Source of the DNA: Buxus sempervirens
Taxonomy: Eukaryota; Streptophyta; Magnoliopsida; Buxales; Buxaceae
DNA: 64,000 nt
Direction: 5' to 3'
NCBI GenBank assembly: GCA_947561395.2
Contig: OX387192.1
Span: forward strand, 38,325,736-38,389,735
The notes beneath the pieces are model-generated. The model had not been told where the DNA came from. It searched no databases and saw only the letters and a list, made by a program, of their open reading frames with translations. The position numbers and the translations under genes were made by a program. Positions 1-12,400 of the stretch are shown here, piece after piece. Positions within the stretch are counted from its first letter, which is position 1; each line of letters opens with the position of its first letter.

Positions 1-1059
1 ATTGGTGCTCACATGTTATTCATGTGAGGTCGTTTTTAAAAATTTTCACCAAAAAAGAGGCCTACAAACTTCTAAGTTTGAAGTACAGGCCTTAAGGGAA
101 AAGTCTCCTCAAAAGGAGGCCTTTCACATAATTTTCCCCTTTTTTATAGAAATAGAAATATTCAAGAGAGTCCACAAGTAGCCACAACAGGAAGTAAAAT
201 AAAGGAGTTGATTAAGATGTTTGGGCATGTAAATCAATCTTCTTTCAACAGTTCCCTGTTATTCCCATCCGACTTGCGAACACTTTCTTCAATATGCCAT
301 TACACCTTTAGTCCATTTGCTCTAACAAACGTAAGAAAATCTCAGCTATGAACCTATCGAACATTCTATGACTTTGATTGGAGTACACAGATAGTGTTAA
401 CACTTCAAAGAACATCTCTAATCTAGCCACCCAGATTATAATTCTGAGAAATATCCTCCTCAATCTTCTTCTCCATAAGAACAATTAAACCAAGTACTGG
501 AAATGGATGCTTTGGGGTTTCTTAATTTGTATAACCATATATTCAAGTTATCATCATGTCTTTATCAATACAGTCCATTGATTTAGTCACAGTTCAACTA
601 ATTTTGAAGCCTTATGATACCAATACATCCCTCAATAACTCCAGTCAAATGGCTTGGACCAAGAAACCTCTGTTTGAATATGGAGTTTCTGTTCACTCAT
701 AACCAACACAAAAGACATAAGAGCCTTCATTAAACCTTAATGTAAGCCTATTGCCATCTTAATCAAATTAGTCTCGCCAACAAATATCCTTGTGCTAGTT
801 AATTCCCCATCATAGTTCACATATGTTATTGACAATATCACTAGGAGACAGCAAAAATGTCACTTCTTTGCAGTAAACCATCAGTTTCAATCACAATGAT
901 GTTAAAATAGCAAATCTTCCAGAGTATTTATGGAGTAGAATGTGAAATACCAATAGAATTAAAGGATGCTAATGGTCAACTGCACTGAACTTAATATTAG
1001 AGGCGACAGCGTTATTAATATAAAACACAGAAAGAACGTTAAACAACTCATAATATTAC
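1..1059. other. Presumed COQ8 intron 3 sequence, no exon found
   Basis: This stretch lies downstream of COQ8 exon 3, whose donor CAG|GTAATA sits at 1060/1059 on the minus strand. I looked for the next conserved COQ8 exon on the minus strand and did not find one, so this is probably a long third intron with the remaining exons beyond the window. No convincing transposon or RNA gene was seen. Confidence 0.5.
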
Positions 1060-3907
1060 CTGGCCTATACTTGCAGCAGCTATTGGCTCATAATCAAAAG
1101 TCTGAAGCTTTGATGGCCAATCAGGGCCTAACTCAGCATCCAAAACTTGGTTAAGCTGGCTCCTAGGCATAACATCTGCACCTTGACGAACAATGTCCAA
1201 AGCAGCCAAAATCTAGTCGTCGGAGATAAATATCAAAAAAAAAAAAGAGAGACAAGATATCAGTGATAATTTTCCAGTTTAAAAATAAATAAATAAAAAC
1301 ACAGATAAAATAAGCAAAGAAATGGAAATTATAATATCATCCTGTTGACTTCCTTCATGTGGTCAAAAAATGTTCGCCTCCAAATGAGAATTTTATTCGG
1401 AAAATGACAAAGATTTCATCAATCATCAAGTGAAGAACAACTATGGGTTTGCAAACCATCCTTCTCTTTTTCCAAGGCCAAACCCATCAGTTACGTTACA
1501 AAAAGAAACTTTATATATCTTACAATCTTTTACCTTTCCAACTGAATATGATATATTCTCAAATCTAGGTTTGATGTGGTCACCATCAATTCCTCATATA
1601 TCATAGTTCATAAGTTGCAAGTTCCCATCATGAAATCAAGGTCTCTTTTAAGACCAGGAAGGATGCCAATCATCTTGCATTTGATAATTAACATAATAAT
1701 GTGATATTTACTGGCACCAAGTCACCAAGAGGTAGCGGTGTTTATACCGCTACCTCTTCTTTGCCATCTGTTGGGGAGTTTGGATGGAAAGAAACAGGAG
1801 AGTGTTCGAGGATAGGCAGTGTTCCCTCGCGGATGTTGTGGAGTCTATTACATTCGTTGTATCCTCTTGGGCAGCATTACTTCCTTCTTTTAGGGGCTAC
1901 TCGATTGAGGACATTAGGCGATGTTGGTCTTCTCTTTGTGACTAGTGTTTGTATTTTTGCGATGGGTGGTTCTTCCCTATTCCATTCTTGGTAGAATTCC
2001 TTATTCTACCATGGTGTAGGGGTTTTCCTCCATCATTGTATTCTTTATGTTTTCTTCTCTACTAATATATGATCTCATTACCAATCAAAAAAACAAAAGT
2101 CACCGCTGTGCACTGATAAAAATAGGTTGTAGTGGCTGGCTAGTCAGGGCTAACAAACATTTTTCACTGAATGCCCCCAATATAGCCAGATAGATGGACC
2201 ACGAAACAATTTATATTGGAAATCATATGTTATTGCATAGCGCTAATATTTTTATAAATACGTGCAGCGTGTAAGAAAAAATTCATATGAACTACCAAAT
2301 GTCTTCAGTGTCTGACATCTAAATCGCCTAAACATCATTAAACGCATAAGGTATCATGACAAATTGTAATGAAATAAGACGTCTACAATGTCAAGAATTC
2401 CGGCTAATAATTCAACAAGTCCTTTTCATACTTACATGAAGCCTTTACTGTAGTAGCGTACCAAACTAAGGAAATAATTGCGTTATCAACAGTAATATAG
2501 AATGTTAAAAAATCACATTACCATACCGGAGCAGGTACAAGGGATTCATCCTGTATGCTCAACATCTGCCCCAATTTAAGTGCTGCTCCACGCATTCTAC
2601 ACAGTGCAAGAGCCAAACGTTCTGCATTTTGTTCAGACAAGAAGGGGGAAAGAGCAGCTTGCTTGTCATCCGTATTAGGTGCCCCAAAAACGAGCCTTCT
2701 GGCTGATTCTTGGATTGTTCCCCAGGCAAGTCCAGCTCCCAAACCAGCAAACCTTGGGAATTTTTTACACATACCAGTCAGAGGTGAAGCAGTGAGGGGG
2801 GAGAAAGGGAAATACAAGCTGCAACCATGGCAATTGCACTACCTGGACTTAAAGTTATGGTCAAAAAGTTTTGCAACCAATTTTTTTAACTGTCTCAACG
2901 GTGTAGCTGAGACTTATTTCCTCCGTGTAAGCAATACAGGTAGGCGAAACACATGTTGAGAGAAAATGCTTTAGTGAAAGAGTATTGTCATACTATCACG
3001 TCACATGGGATCTCCTACCTGTAGAATTTTTTTATCTCAATGACATATAAGACTACCCAATGGAACCTGAAAAAAGACCCATACATTGCAAGGTTCCCAC
3101 TGATAGCAACATGAACGGATACGAAAAGGTTAAAAATAAAAGCAACTGTGTCGTTTAAGTGAAAATTTCCGTCTGACGACATCGTACTGAAGGTTAATAC
3201 AGTTTTGATTTGTTCAGGTTTGAGTGCTATAATTTTTCAGAGATTAATTTAAATATCCGATAAATAAAAATTCATATGCATGTTAGAATCATGACAAAAA
3301 ATTTGATTAAGTCGGGAATTAACACCAACCCCAGTGCTCTGCTGAAAGGCGTCGAAGGAACTCTCCTTTCCCGCGGCCTTCGTATCTTCATAGGCGTAAC
3401 GTCCCCTCCAGCGCCTTCGTTTGTATCCTTTTTCGTAGGCAATTGCTCAGATTCACACTTTCCTGTTACATCGCCTCCTGTCTGACTTTCAGAATCATAG
3501 GCATTAGTGCTCGCCGGAGTATCGGAATCCAAAACATGCCCTTGAAGTTCGGATTGCCCGCGAACTTCTATATCATGGTTGGATATGAAATTCGAGGTGT
3601 TGGCGGGCCCTTGATCCAAAGGATTGATTCGTTCTTCCTGATCCGATTTTGAATTTACTGCTCCCTCTGCGTCCGTGAAGCAAACCACGGTTTGCTTGGA
3701 CCTGGGTTTAGAAAACTGGCAAATCTTACCTTTGGTGAGTCCGGATAAATCCGTGGCCGTGAGGACAGCTTTCTTCAAGGATGAGATGATTAGGCTCTCA
3801 ACATCTCCGTGTTTTGCACTCTCGATAACGCGAGAGCGATTGAAGATTTCCTTCGCAACTAGAGAAACGCCATTAACGACCCTCTGAAGATCCTGAAACG
3901 GCGCCAT
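1060..3907 (-). CDS. COQ8: COQ8/ABC1 atypical kinase, mitochondrial coenzyme Q biosynthesis (5' part, exons 1-3)
   Basis: COQ8 proteins are UbiB-family atypical kinase/ATPases of the inner mitochondrial membrane that support the coenzyme Q biosynthetic complex. Three exons join in one frame: 3907-3330, 2752-2527 and 1212-1060, giving 319 codons before the window ends. Splice sites are GG|GTTGGT, AAG|G, CCG|GTATGG, TAG|A and CAG|GTAATA. Exon 1 encodes a variable, polar N-terminal region of about 190 residues ending in [13 protein letters not shown]. Exon 2 gives [11 protein letters not shown] and the family signature KLGQMLS (Lys252 to Gln255 for KxGQ). Exon 3 carries the UbiB alanine-rich loop AAAS at about 313-316, in [12 protein letters not shown]. 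The ATP- and metal-binding half is not in the window. A 5'-truncated LINE sits in intron 2. The ATG at 3907 opens the exon and matches the family start region. The gene is divergent from FEN1, about 1.05 kb start to start. Confidence 0.92.
1727..2096 (+). mobile_element. 5'-truncated LINE 3' end with 8-bp target duplication
   Basis: A 370-bp insertion in COQ8 intron 2 is bracketed by AAGTCACC at 1719-1726 and 2097-2104. Its 3' end (CATTACCAATCAAAAAAACAAA) resembles the tails of the LINE remnants at 5312 and 41562. The 5' edge is a perfect 13-bp inverted repeat (AAGAGGTAGCGGT, loop of 6, reverse complement), 1727-1758. No intact reading frame remains. Confidence 0.7.
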
Positions 3908-4510
3908 GACGAAATTTTCTTGCTCTTATTTTTTCTCTATTTATTGAGTAAATTTCATCTATACCTCCCTGTCCTCTACACGTAATTTCATGAAAACATT
4001 ATTGTTCTCTTTGATGAATTTATCTTGTTCAAGTATAAAAGGTTATATTTAAAAAAAAAGGTACAAGAAGTCATAAGATTTTCAGATTTCTTTATTTTAA
4101 AAATATTTTTGTAACGGTTCAAAAATGTTAATAATCAATTTAAAAACATAAAGGCTAAGTTGTCAAAACTATAACAGCGGTAAGTGGGTCCTGACGTCCT
4201 GTGCAGTGACTTCTGCTCAGTTCCGTTGTCGCACAAAACGAGCGGTGGACCGTGTACCACGATTTTTGCAACAGGCGCGAGTGGTAACTCTGTTTAACAA
4301 CGTCCATTGGCTTCGTATGGTTAGCGGCGCTAACCCAGCGGGTTGCAGCTTCCAATTTAAAAGACTGGGGTTGGGGGGCGCGGGGGACTAAAGTCCCGCG
4401 GCCAAACTCAAAATTTTTTTTTTTTTTTTGTTTTTTAACTCAGGGTATCCGAGTTATTTTTGGCCCAGGTTATATTTACGGTTGCAATTAATTTTCTTGC
4501 TTTTTGTAAT

Positions 4511-4560
4511 TTCTTTCTTTCTTTCTTTCTTTCTTTCTTTTCTTTCTTTTTCTTCCTTTT
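4511..4560. repeat. TTTC/CTTT microsatellite
   Basis: About nine near-perfect TTTC tetramers followed by an imperfect pyrimidine tract, about 400 bp upstream of the FEN1 start region. Confidence 0.95.
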
Positions 4561-4743
4561 TTTTCTCTTCTTTTGGTCTTCTTGGTTTTGTCCCGTCCTC
4601 CTATGATTGTGTCCTTACTTTTAGGTACTTGGCCGAAGCAAGGTCTACAAATTTTACTGCGAATTGTTGAAAGTCTTCCCTACCAATTTGGTAAGGTGCC
4701 AAAAGGCGATTTCACGCAAAGACGAATACATTAGCACTCAGAA

Positions 4744-4752
4744 GGCGGGAAA
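4744..4752 (-). promoter_or_regulatory. E2F-binding site upstream of FEN1
   Basis: The plus strand reads GGCGGGAAA, the reverse complement of the plant E2F consensus TTTCCCGCC. It lies about 90 bp upstream of a TATA box and about 215 bp upstream of the FEN1 start region. E2F sites are typical of S-phase replication genes such as FEN1, so a role in G1/S expression is a reasonable inference. Confidence 0.7.
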
Positions 4753-4835
4753 AGTGAGATCCTTCTTGTTCAATCAGTCGTCCGATCGTCTGTGGGCTGC
4801 TGCTGGAAGCATATTCCCTCATCTCTTCCGATGGG

Positions 4836-4841
4836 TATAAA
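4836..4841 (+). promoter_or_regulatory. Candidate FEN1 TATA box
   Basis: TATAAA in the context GGGTATAAAGG, about 120 bp upstream of the first FEN1-like exon and downstream of the E2F site. It predicts transcription starting near 4865. Confidence 0.5.
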
Positions 4842-4959
4842 GGTGATTTATACGGTCTTGTGATTTCATCTTCATTAATCCCACTTGTCCATTCTGTATA
4901 TGGACGCTACGTTACATCCGAACCTAAAATCTCCCCCTTTCACTGCTTTGGGCTCTCAC

Positions 4960-7900
4960 ATGGCTCCTATAGGGCTTGACAAAGCTTCTATCGCACAATG
5001 CTCCTGGGTGTGTCAAGCAGCAGAATTTAGAGAGCTATTCTGGCCGCAGAATCGCCATCGATGCTAGCATGAGCATCTATCAGTTCCTCGTCCGTGCAAT
5101 CCCACACATTTACTTTTTTTTTTTAATCATTCGTTCGTTACTTGATTTTATTGTTTGGATTTTTGAACCACTGCGATGCTTTTTCTATATTGCATAGTTG
5201 ATATTAATTTTATTTAACTATCCGTAGGCCGTGGTCGGAAGGAATGGAACTAAATTACTTACGAACGACGCCGGTCAGGTAACAAGGTAGGAACTCTAAA
5301 ATGCCTTTTTCCCTTTTCCCTTTTCCAAGGTTTTGCAGTCATGGGGGATGTCGAAAAGGAAATCCAGCAAGGCTATGCTTTGGAATGTAACCCCAGCTGC
5401 CATATCATGGGGGATTTGGAGGGAGAGAAATCACAGAACTTTCAGAGATCAAGAAAAAAACTCAGCAAGCCTGGAGAAACAAATTCTGAGATTGATGTAC
5501 GATTGGGTTGTTTCAGAAAATTATTTGTTGAATGTTCCTTTTCATGAGTTCTATATAGGGGAGACATTCCATGACTAGAGGGCGGGTTGGTTTATCTTCT
5601 AGGTCCTGTTTGTCTTTTCTGTGTTTCTTTTCTTTGATGTCTTAGGTACATATTCTATGTACCATCAAGACTCTGTTTCTATCTTCTACCATTAATATAC
5701 TTTTATCTCCTTGATTACTGATCAAAAAAAAAAAATTCATTAGTACAAAAGTTGCAACTGTTGTTAATGGGAGAAAAGGAAAAGAAATACACAACATAAC
5801 AAATTCAAGCTTATGACTGTTAATCTTTACAACCTTGATCATGCATGATTAATTTTGGCTATTCTATCTCTTTCTCCAGAAAGCAAATAAAAATAAAATT
5901 TTTTTGACAGTCATTTGCAAGGGATGCTCTTTCGGACTAGTAGGCTTTTGGAAGCTGGACTGCGACCAGTGTAAAATTTGTCTCATCGCCTTCTCTAATT
6001 TATATATATATATATTATTTTGCTATTCTGCTTTTCATCGCTTGCAGTTTCCTGAATTGCAATTTCAGGTTTGTTTTTGATGGGAAACCACCAGATTTGA
6101 AGAAACAAGAACTGGCAAAAAGGTATGCTTGCTTATAGCCATTGCAATTGTTTGCTTATTTCCTTGCTAATTATGTTTTCCGAACCATTCCTGGAGGAAC
6201 AAGATTTATTCTGCAGATTAAGCATCTGCTACCATGCATTTTCTTGATATCAATATTTTAAATTTTGTCTCCCAATGGAACTCTTGTTGCAGATACTCTA
6301 GAAGGGCAGATGCTGCTGTGGATTTGGCAGTGGCCATTGAGGTAGAAAGCATAGATAGTGAATTGCTTTTTGATACAATGTTCATTTGTTAAAAAAATTT
6401 CTCATCATGCTTTCTTCAAATTTTTCTGTTTGCAGACTGAAGATAATGAACAAATTGAGAAATTCAGTAAGCGAACAGTGAAGGTGTCTTTCCTTTTCCA
6501 ATTTCTCAAACTTAACAAATCTATAATGCAGTAGATAATTACTTCGTTAAGAAAGTTCTAGATATCAATTACCATGAGAAATTGATGCCTTTTTCCTAGG
6601 CTTGGGAAGTGATTTATACTTGTATCAGCTTATTTTGCACCTTGTAGGTTTACAACAATAACAACAAAATGCCTTCATACATCTAATTGGTGTCAAATTG
6701 AACACAATTGAAGGCATATTCAATGTCCCACATATATTTAGTTCCTTTTCCTTTTCTTTCCTTTTGCTGATTGCAGGCTTTGGAAATAGGAAATGGTGCA
6801 CCTACTGTATAATTTCATTTTCCTGTACTTGTCTTTGCTATAGATCATAGTTTCTTTATTTTAACTTTGCTATTTCTAATACAATTTCATTACTTATCAC
6901 GAAAGAAGAAGAAGAAGACTTCTTCCCAATGCCAGATAGTTGTTGCCAATGTTATTGCCTGTGGGAGATAAGGTTATACTCGGATCAATATAGGCACAAG
7001 TTCTGAATGTTGCTTGTTTTCCTCATTCTTATTATTTTTATAAACTTTTTTTTTTTTTTTTGACAACTAGTCCTGTAGATACACTGGCATTGTCGTGAGT
7101 TGTGGAGAACCAACATGTCTGCTTGTTATTCCGGAGTCCTGATAACCTTTCGCCACATTCCTCATGCCAAGTTTTTCAATTAAACATGTTTTCCTAATGG
7201 CAGAAAGTGGCAGTTTACTCTAAGATCATTGCAACCAAATATTGAAAAAAAATTAAAGACACAAATGCTTTTGTCACGTGACAAGCTTAAATACACGTGT
7301 ATATGGGGTTTATATTTGTTGAGGGATTGCCCATACAGGCAGTCCAGAGGTGTCCTCAGTTTGGCAGAATGTTGAGATTGGCAACATCTATATGAAGCAT
7401 ATGAGCCTTCTCTTAATGGAAAACTGAACCTGATGAGATGGATGAGGAATCCTTTTCCCATAAAATTTTCTATCAGTTCCTTGAAAGGAAACAATTTAAA
7501 AAATACAAGAAAAAAAATTGCCACAAGTACATAAATTAGACACATAACCATCGTCTTGCTGATGTAATTAAGACCATATATCTTTGCAGGTGACAAAGCA
7601 TCACAATGAAGACTGCAAAAAACTTTTAAGACTCTTGGGAATGCCTGTTATTGAGGTGATGCCAGCCTAACTGAAAATGCCTTTTCTTTTCTTTTCTTTT
7701 TTCTTGATATTATATGTACATATACATTATATAAGCATATGAAGATACAAACAGAATATGTATACACGCAAACATACACATCTATATTATGCATTCATAT
7801 ATGTATCTTCTTATATATTATGTTGATTTCAGCTTTAGATATTCTTATATATCTTGTTAAGTGTGTTTTTCCTGAATTTAATGAAATCTTCTCTGTGAAC

Positions 7901-10900
7901 TGTTTCTTCTCTGTTTTAATGGAATCTTCTTAATTGCAGCTTTCCTGAATTTTCATATGTAAAGCATTTGTGCTTTAACCCACAAGACATTTCTGTCTTT
8001 TTTTCTTTGGATTCCACAGGCTCCTTCTGAAGCAGAGGCTCAGTGTGCTTCACTTTGCAGACTTGGAAAGGCCTGCATCTGGTTCTCACATGTGTTTCTC
8101 ATAGGTTAAATTTTAGAATTATAGCATTATATGGGAAGTTACTAACTTCTGTGCTTCAGGTTTATGCTGTGGCTTCTGAAGACATGGATTCTCTGACTTT
8201 TGGAACTCCTAGATTTCTACGCCATTTGTTGGATCCTACCTCGAGAAAAGTCCCAGTAATGGAATTTCAAGCTGAAAAGGTGCTTAGAAACATTAAACAT
8301 AAGCTTGTAATGATTCTATTGAATCCAATGTTTCCAAGACTACTGTATTTCAGATGTTGAAGGAGCTAGGCCTGACCATGGATCAATTCATTGACCTGTG
8401 CATTCTTTGTGGATGTGACTATTGCACCAGTATTCGAGGTATTGTGGACTCTCTCTCTCTCTCTCTTTTCTGGTTGGATATTCCTCTTCAAGATCTTTAA
8501 TTTTCCAAATGATGACTTCGAATAGGTTTTGATACATGACATCCACTTGAAATATGCTCTTATTTTTGTCTTTTAATTGTCTAAAAGAATCTATATAAAA
8601 TGAAAAGAATGCTATCAAGGACAAGCCAAGTACGAGCCTCTGATCTGACCCATCACTTCATAATGTGTTAAGTGGCTACACTGGCTATAGTCCTAAATAG
8701 AATTTTGACCTAAAACATGGGAATTGGTTTCTTACTTTTTGATTCCATTGGTATCACCATTGGCAAGGTCTATTTCTTTGACCATCTGTTCATAATTTAA
8801 TAGAAATCTGAGGCTGTATGTGTATTAATATGTTGCAAAAAACTGGGACCAGGAGAAGATTTTTAATCATATCTTAGTATTTACTAATAAAAATCCATTT
8901 TCAGCGGCTGTCAGAAATTTCATTTTTTGAGAAGTATAACCATCTTTTTTTTTTATTTGCTGAATACTGTTTGTAATAATCCATATATATGTCTTCCAAT
9001 TCACCACCTTAAATCCAGCCATTTAATACTAATCCATATATATGTTAAATCAAAAGTTAACCTTTCACATATGTGCCATGTGGTGATACATGAAACGTGC
9101 TGTTTCCTCACAATGCCGTATGTCATCTGAACGACGGCTCTTTCCTTCAACATTTTTTTAACAGTAACAAAATTGAATTTAATTTATAGAAGGGAAGAAT
9201 ATAGGAGAGTTGGGTATACAATTTGGTATCTAAATGTATCTAAGTAAATTGTGGGTAATTTACCAAACATATTATTTGCCAAGCTTAGCACCACTGAAAT
9301 AAGACTTTAATCAAGAGATCCAAACATACCTGTACATGAGACAGTCTTGTGCTCCTTGTATCCAACAGCTCTGGGTATAGCAGTAATATTCATAACAATG
9401 CAGCCTTGTCGTTATGAATCTTTGTTGAAATGATCAAATTAAGCTCAGATCAGGAGCCTAATTATTAAGCTCAACCAACCCTGCCTAGCTGTTATAGATA
9501 GGGAAAGGATAGTGTAAGGTTTATTTATTTCATATTAAAATATGCATAAGGTTCATGTAATGTGTATACCCAATTATATTTCAAAATGCAATTAAAAATT
9601 CTCTTTAATTATTTTGACTCATTAAAAATTTTCCATTCAGGTATTGGGGGACAGACTGCTTTAAAACTGATACGCCTGCATGGTTCTATAGAGCATATAC
9701 TAGACAATCTAAATAAAGAAAGGTGCTCCTCATGCTTTAAATTTTAAAGTGTTTTTTTTTTCAAAGTGTTGCTGCACTTGGCTTTCCTTTATGCTTTTGA
9801 GACTATGAAATAATTCTTGTTGTATTCTCCTTAAACCCGTTGGAGCAAGAACCTTGAGAATATATAGCCACAGTCCAGTGAAGCATGGTTAATGTAATTT
9901 TCAAGGGAGTTAGACGCTGAAGGCATGGTGTAAAACTAGGCCTCATCTGGCATAACTTATTGATTCACATCATATTACAGTGTTCGAATTTTCATCCAAC
10001 AGAATTGTTGGCAAGCTTGTATAATTGGCTAAGTTGGATAACAAACAAATTCTACAGAATTATATCACTGGTTGCTGTGTGATTTTTTTCTTTTCCTTGT
10101 TTAAAAGTCCTTATCATTGGAGATTATAGTATTTTTATAGTAAGCAAATAAGATACAATGTCTTTGAACATGGCAACATCTTTATCCTTTAAATTCCACA
10201 CTTCCAAGCTTCAACCTCTTCAAATCTGGGTAGAATGTGGAGCTTGTGCAACAATTTTAGTGTGAGATTTCCTAAGAATGAATGTTATCTCTTACCATAT
10301 CGTAATCTACTAAAACTCTCGTGGGTATAAGTGTGAATCTGTATCACCCATTACAATATTTATTGTATATCACGAATCACAAAACACTTGTCAACAGACA
10401 TGACATAGAAGCCTTAAAAGTATATGGAATTGTTTTTGTTGAATTTGAATATATGAATTGCCACTAGCATCCATAGTCACTGGCATGATATCCATTCATA
10501 TTGCTGTATGGTATAGTATATTGATGTTATCTAAGTTCATAACAACTTTGTAGGTCATTCTAAATATGTGTATTTTTGTGATATAGTTTCATTGGCAATG
10601 GCATCATATATGGTCATATACTTTCTTCCCTTTTCTCATTCCAATATTGGTTCTGTAAATCTATTAATCTAGATACCAAATACCCAAGAATTGGCCATAT
10701 CAAGAGGCTCGACATCTTTTTAAAGAACCTTTAGTTTCTACCGATGATGAAAGACTTGAGCTTAAGTGGACTGATCCAGATGAAGAGGTGAATCATTTCA
10801 CTATCAAAATATATATTAGTCATATTTTTTCCTTTCTTATTTTAAATTATTATGCATTTTTAACTAGTTATATTTTCATGTAATCTTGTAGGGTCTAATA

Positions 10901-11263
10901 AACTTTCTGGTGAACGAGAATGGATTCAACAATGACCGAGTCAAAAAGGCATGTCACGTGATATTTTTCAATTTTTTTTTTTTTTTGGGATGAAATTCTT
11001 ACCTATGCTATGGTTTTCTAAAACAAGCCATGCCATTTGTTTATGCTGACTTTCTTTTTCTTTTTTGGGTCAAGGCAATACAAAAAATCAAAGCAGAGAA
11101 GAACAAGTCAACCCAACAGCGGTAAGTGGTTCTTAGAAAATATGAGTTCACAATTTTATGGCACTATGACTGAGCAGTGGTTTAATTCAGATTAGAATCA
11201 TTCTTTAAGCCGGTTGTGAGCACTTCAGTACCTCTTAAACAAAAGGTAAGTGCTTCCATATAG
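4960..11263 (+). CDS. FEN1: Flap endonuclease 1 (FEN1), 15 exons; start codon out of frame, C-terminus unresolved
   Basis: FEN1 removes 5' flaps during Okazaki fragment maturation and base excision repair. Exons in one continuous frame: 4973-5089, 5228-5286, 5911-5970, 6069-6122, 6293-6341, 6436-6483, 7590-7655, 8020-8070, 8160-8279, 8354-8438, 9641-9722, 10673-10787, 10892-10948, 11075-11121 and 11191-11245 (355 codons). Acidic active-site residues are visible: Asp34 (IAIDAS), VFDG in exon 4, SEAEAQC in exon 8, SEDMDSL in exon 9, and GCDYC in exon 10. The PCNA-binding box QQRLESFF is in exons 14-15. Anomalies: the only nearby ATG (4960) is +1 out of frame with GLTKLL, and an in-frame TAG precedes it at 4970. 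The first in-frame ATG is codon 37 (5069), beyond Asp34. The exon 8 donor reads AAG|GCCTGC, and intron 13 is GC-AG. The basic C-terminal tail was not found; reading past exon 15 stops at 11263. It may be a recent pseudogene or paralog, a local sequence error, or a gene with an unseen first exon. Confidence 0.88.
5312..5733 (+). mobile_element. 5'-truncated LINE tail in FEN1 intron 2
   Basis: The fragment encodes the C-terminal motif of plant L1-type LINE proteins ([18 protein letters not shown]) in one frame, then a non-coding tail ending TTGATTACTGATC plus 12 A residues. It closely resembles the minus-strand copy at 41562-42060; similarity begins near TTTTCCAAGGTT. Flanking target duplications are not obvious. 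It has the same orientation as FEN1 and may supply a polyadenylation signal inside the intron. Confidence 0.8.
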
Positions 11264-11879
11264 CATTTGTATTATTGTCTGCAGATTTTCTCCTTTCTTG
11301 CTTAATAAAACATTGGTCTGCGAGTTGAAGATAATTTTTTGCATTGTAATCAACAGTAATCTTGAGAAAGTAGGAGGGGAATTTTTATGTTAGATAAATT
11401 AAGTTTGCTTCATGTGTGCACTTGCTCATGTATAATAAGAGGTCCATGAAATCATTCAAGCTCTCCTGTGACTACTTCTGTCTAGCTCTGAGTTCTTATG
11501 GGTTATGGTTGCTTTAAATAACAGAAAAAATTAGAGGAGAGAGAAGAGTGAAGAATGTAGAAGTGGGAACGGTGAAAGAAATAATAGATGGAAAAAAGTA
11601 TCTGGTTTCAGGAGGGACAGCCAAGGCTGCTAGAAATTGCAGTTATCTTAAGCAAATCTCACCACCTTCTCTTCACCAACCTACAGTTTTACATCCCCAT
11701 TGCCCCTGAAAATGTTACTAACTACTGATAACTTGACACATGGCATAACTTGTCTTATCAGATCATCACTAACTGACTTAAATAAATAAAAGAAATCAAA
11801 AAAGGAAATGCAAGTAATACTCCACCTTAACTGACTTTTTAGATGATAGTAACTAACTCCAGCTGAAACACTTAAGTGG

Positions 11880-12400
11880 TACGTGCATCATCATGCACGT
11901 ATCAATCCCCTTCCCTTACAACTCCCTGTCCTCTAGGGCAATGTTTGGAAGTCTCTTCAGCAGGGTACAATGATTTTCCAATGTAGCTTCTTCAGGTGGA
12001 AAACCATGCCGTTGTATTGGTACCTCCGTCATTGCCTTGTTATTGTGTTGTGACAATCGAGTATTGCTTTTGGAACCAAATTGAGATTAATCTTTGTAAG
12101 TAAGTAGGTAGAGTAGGCTGTGGATTCATTTAGGGGTTCAAACTTCTTCTTAACAGCAAGACATGGAATATTGGGTGTAATTTGAATTATTTGAAAGGGC
12201 CCATAGTACTTGGCTGCTAGCTCAATGCACATCAAGGAGCAACTCGTGAGGATGTAATTAAGGTAGAACCAATCCCCAACTTGAAATTCTCAATCTGTTT
12301 GATGTCCATCCATGATCCCCTTCATCCACTCTTGGCCTTGGTGAGGTGATTGTTGAAATCCAAATATATTTCTTTCCAACACTCCGTCTTATGTGCCCTG
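11880..12400 (-). mobile_element. Ty3/Gypsy pol 3' remnant (integrase C-terminus, chromodomain-like end)
   Basis: On the minus strand, broken frames contain FQVGDWFYLN and ELAAKYYGPFQIIQ, the characteristic Gypsy sequence after the integrase core, followed by a degraded segment resembling the chromodomain-type C-terminus. Several stops and frameshifts show it is dead. It lies downstream of the last readable FEN1 exon. No long terminal repeats were identified. Confidence 0.7.

Larger units (their letters stand above)
3908..4959. promoter_or_regulatory. Shared upstream region of COQ8 (-) and FEN1 (+)
   Basis: This 1.05-kb interval separates the divergent starts. It holds a GC-rich block near 4370-4402 with the palindrome GGGACTAAAGTCCC, a poly-T run, and a TTTC microsatellite at 4511-4560. 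FEN1-facing elements are listed separately. No credible gene was seen; the short ORFs here are low-complexity. Confidence 0.6.

Noticed and set aside
966..1154. Short plus-strand ORF
   Set aside because: It is the antisense of COQ8 exon 3, which has clear splice sites and family motifs.
2518..2959. Overlapping ORFs on both strands
   Set aside because: The minus frame is COQ8 exon 2 with flanking intron; the others are shadows.
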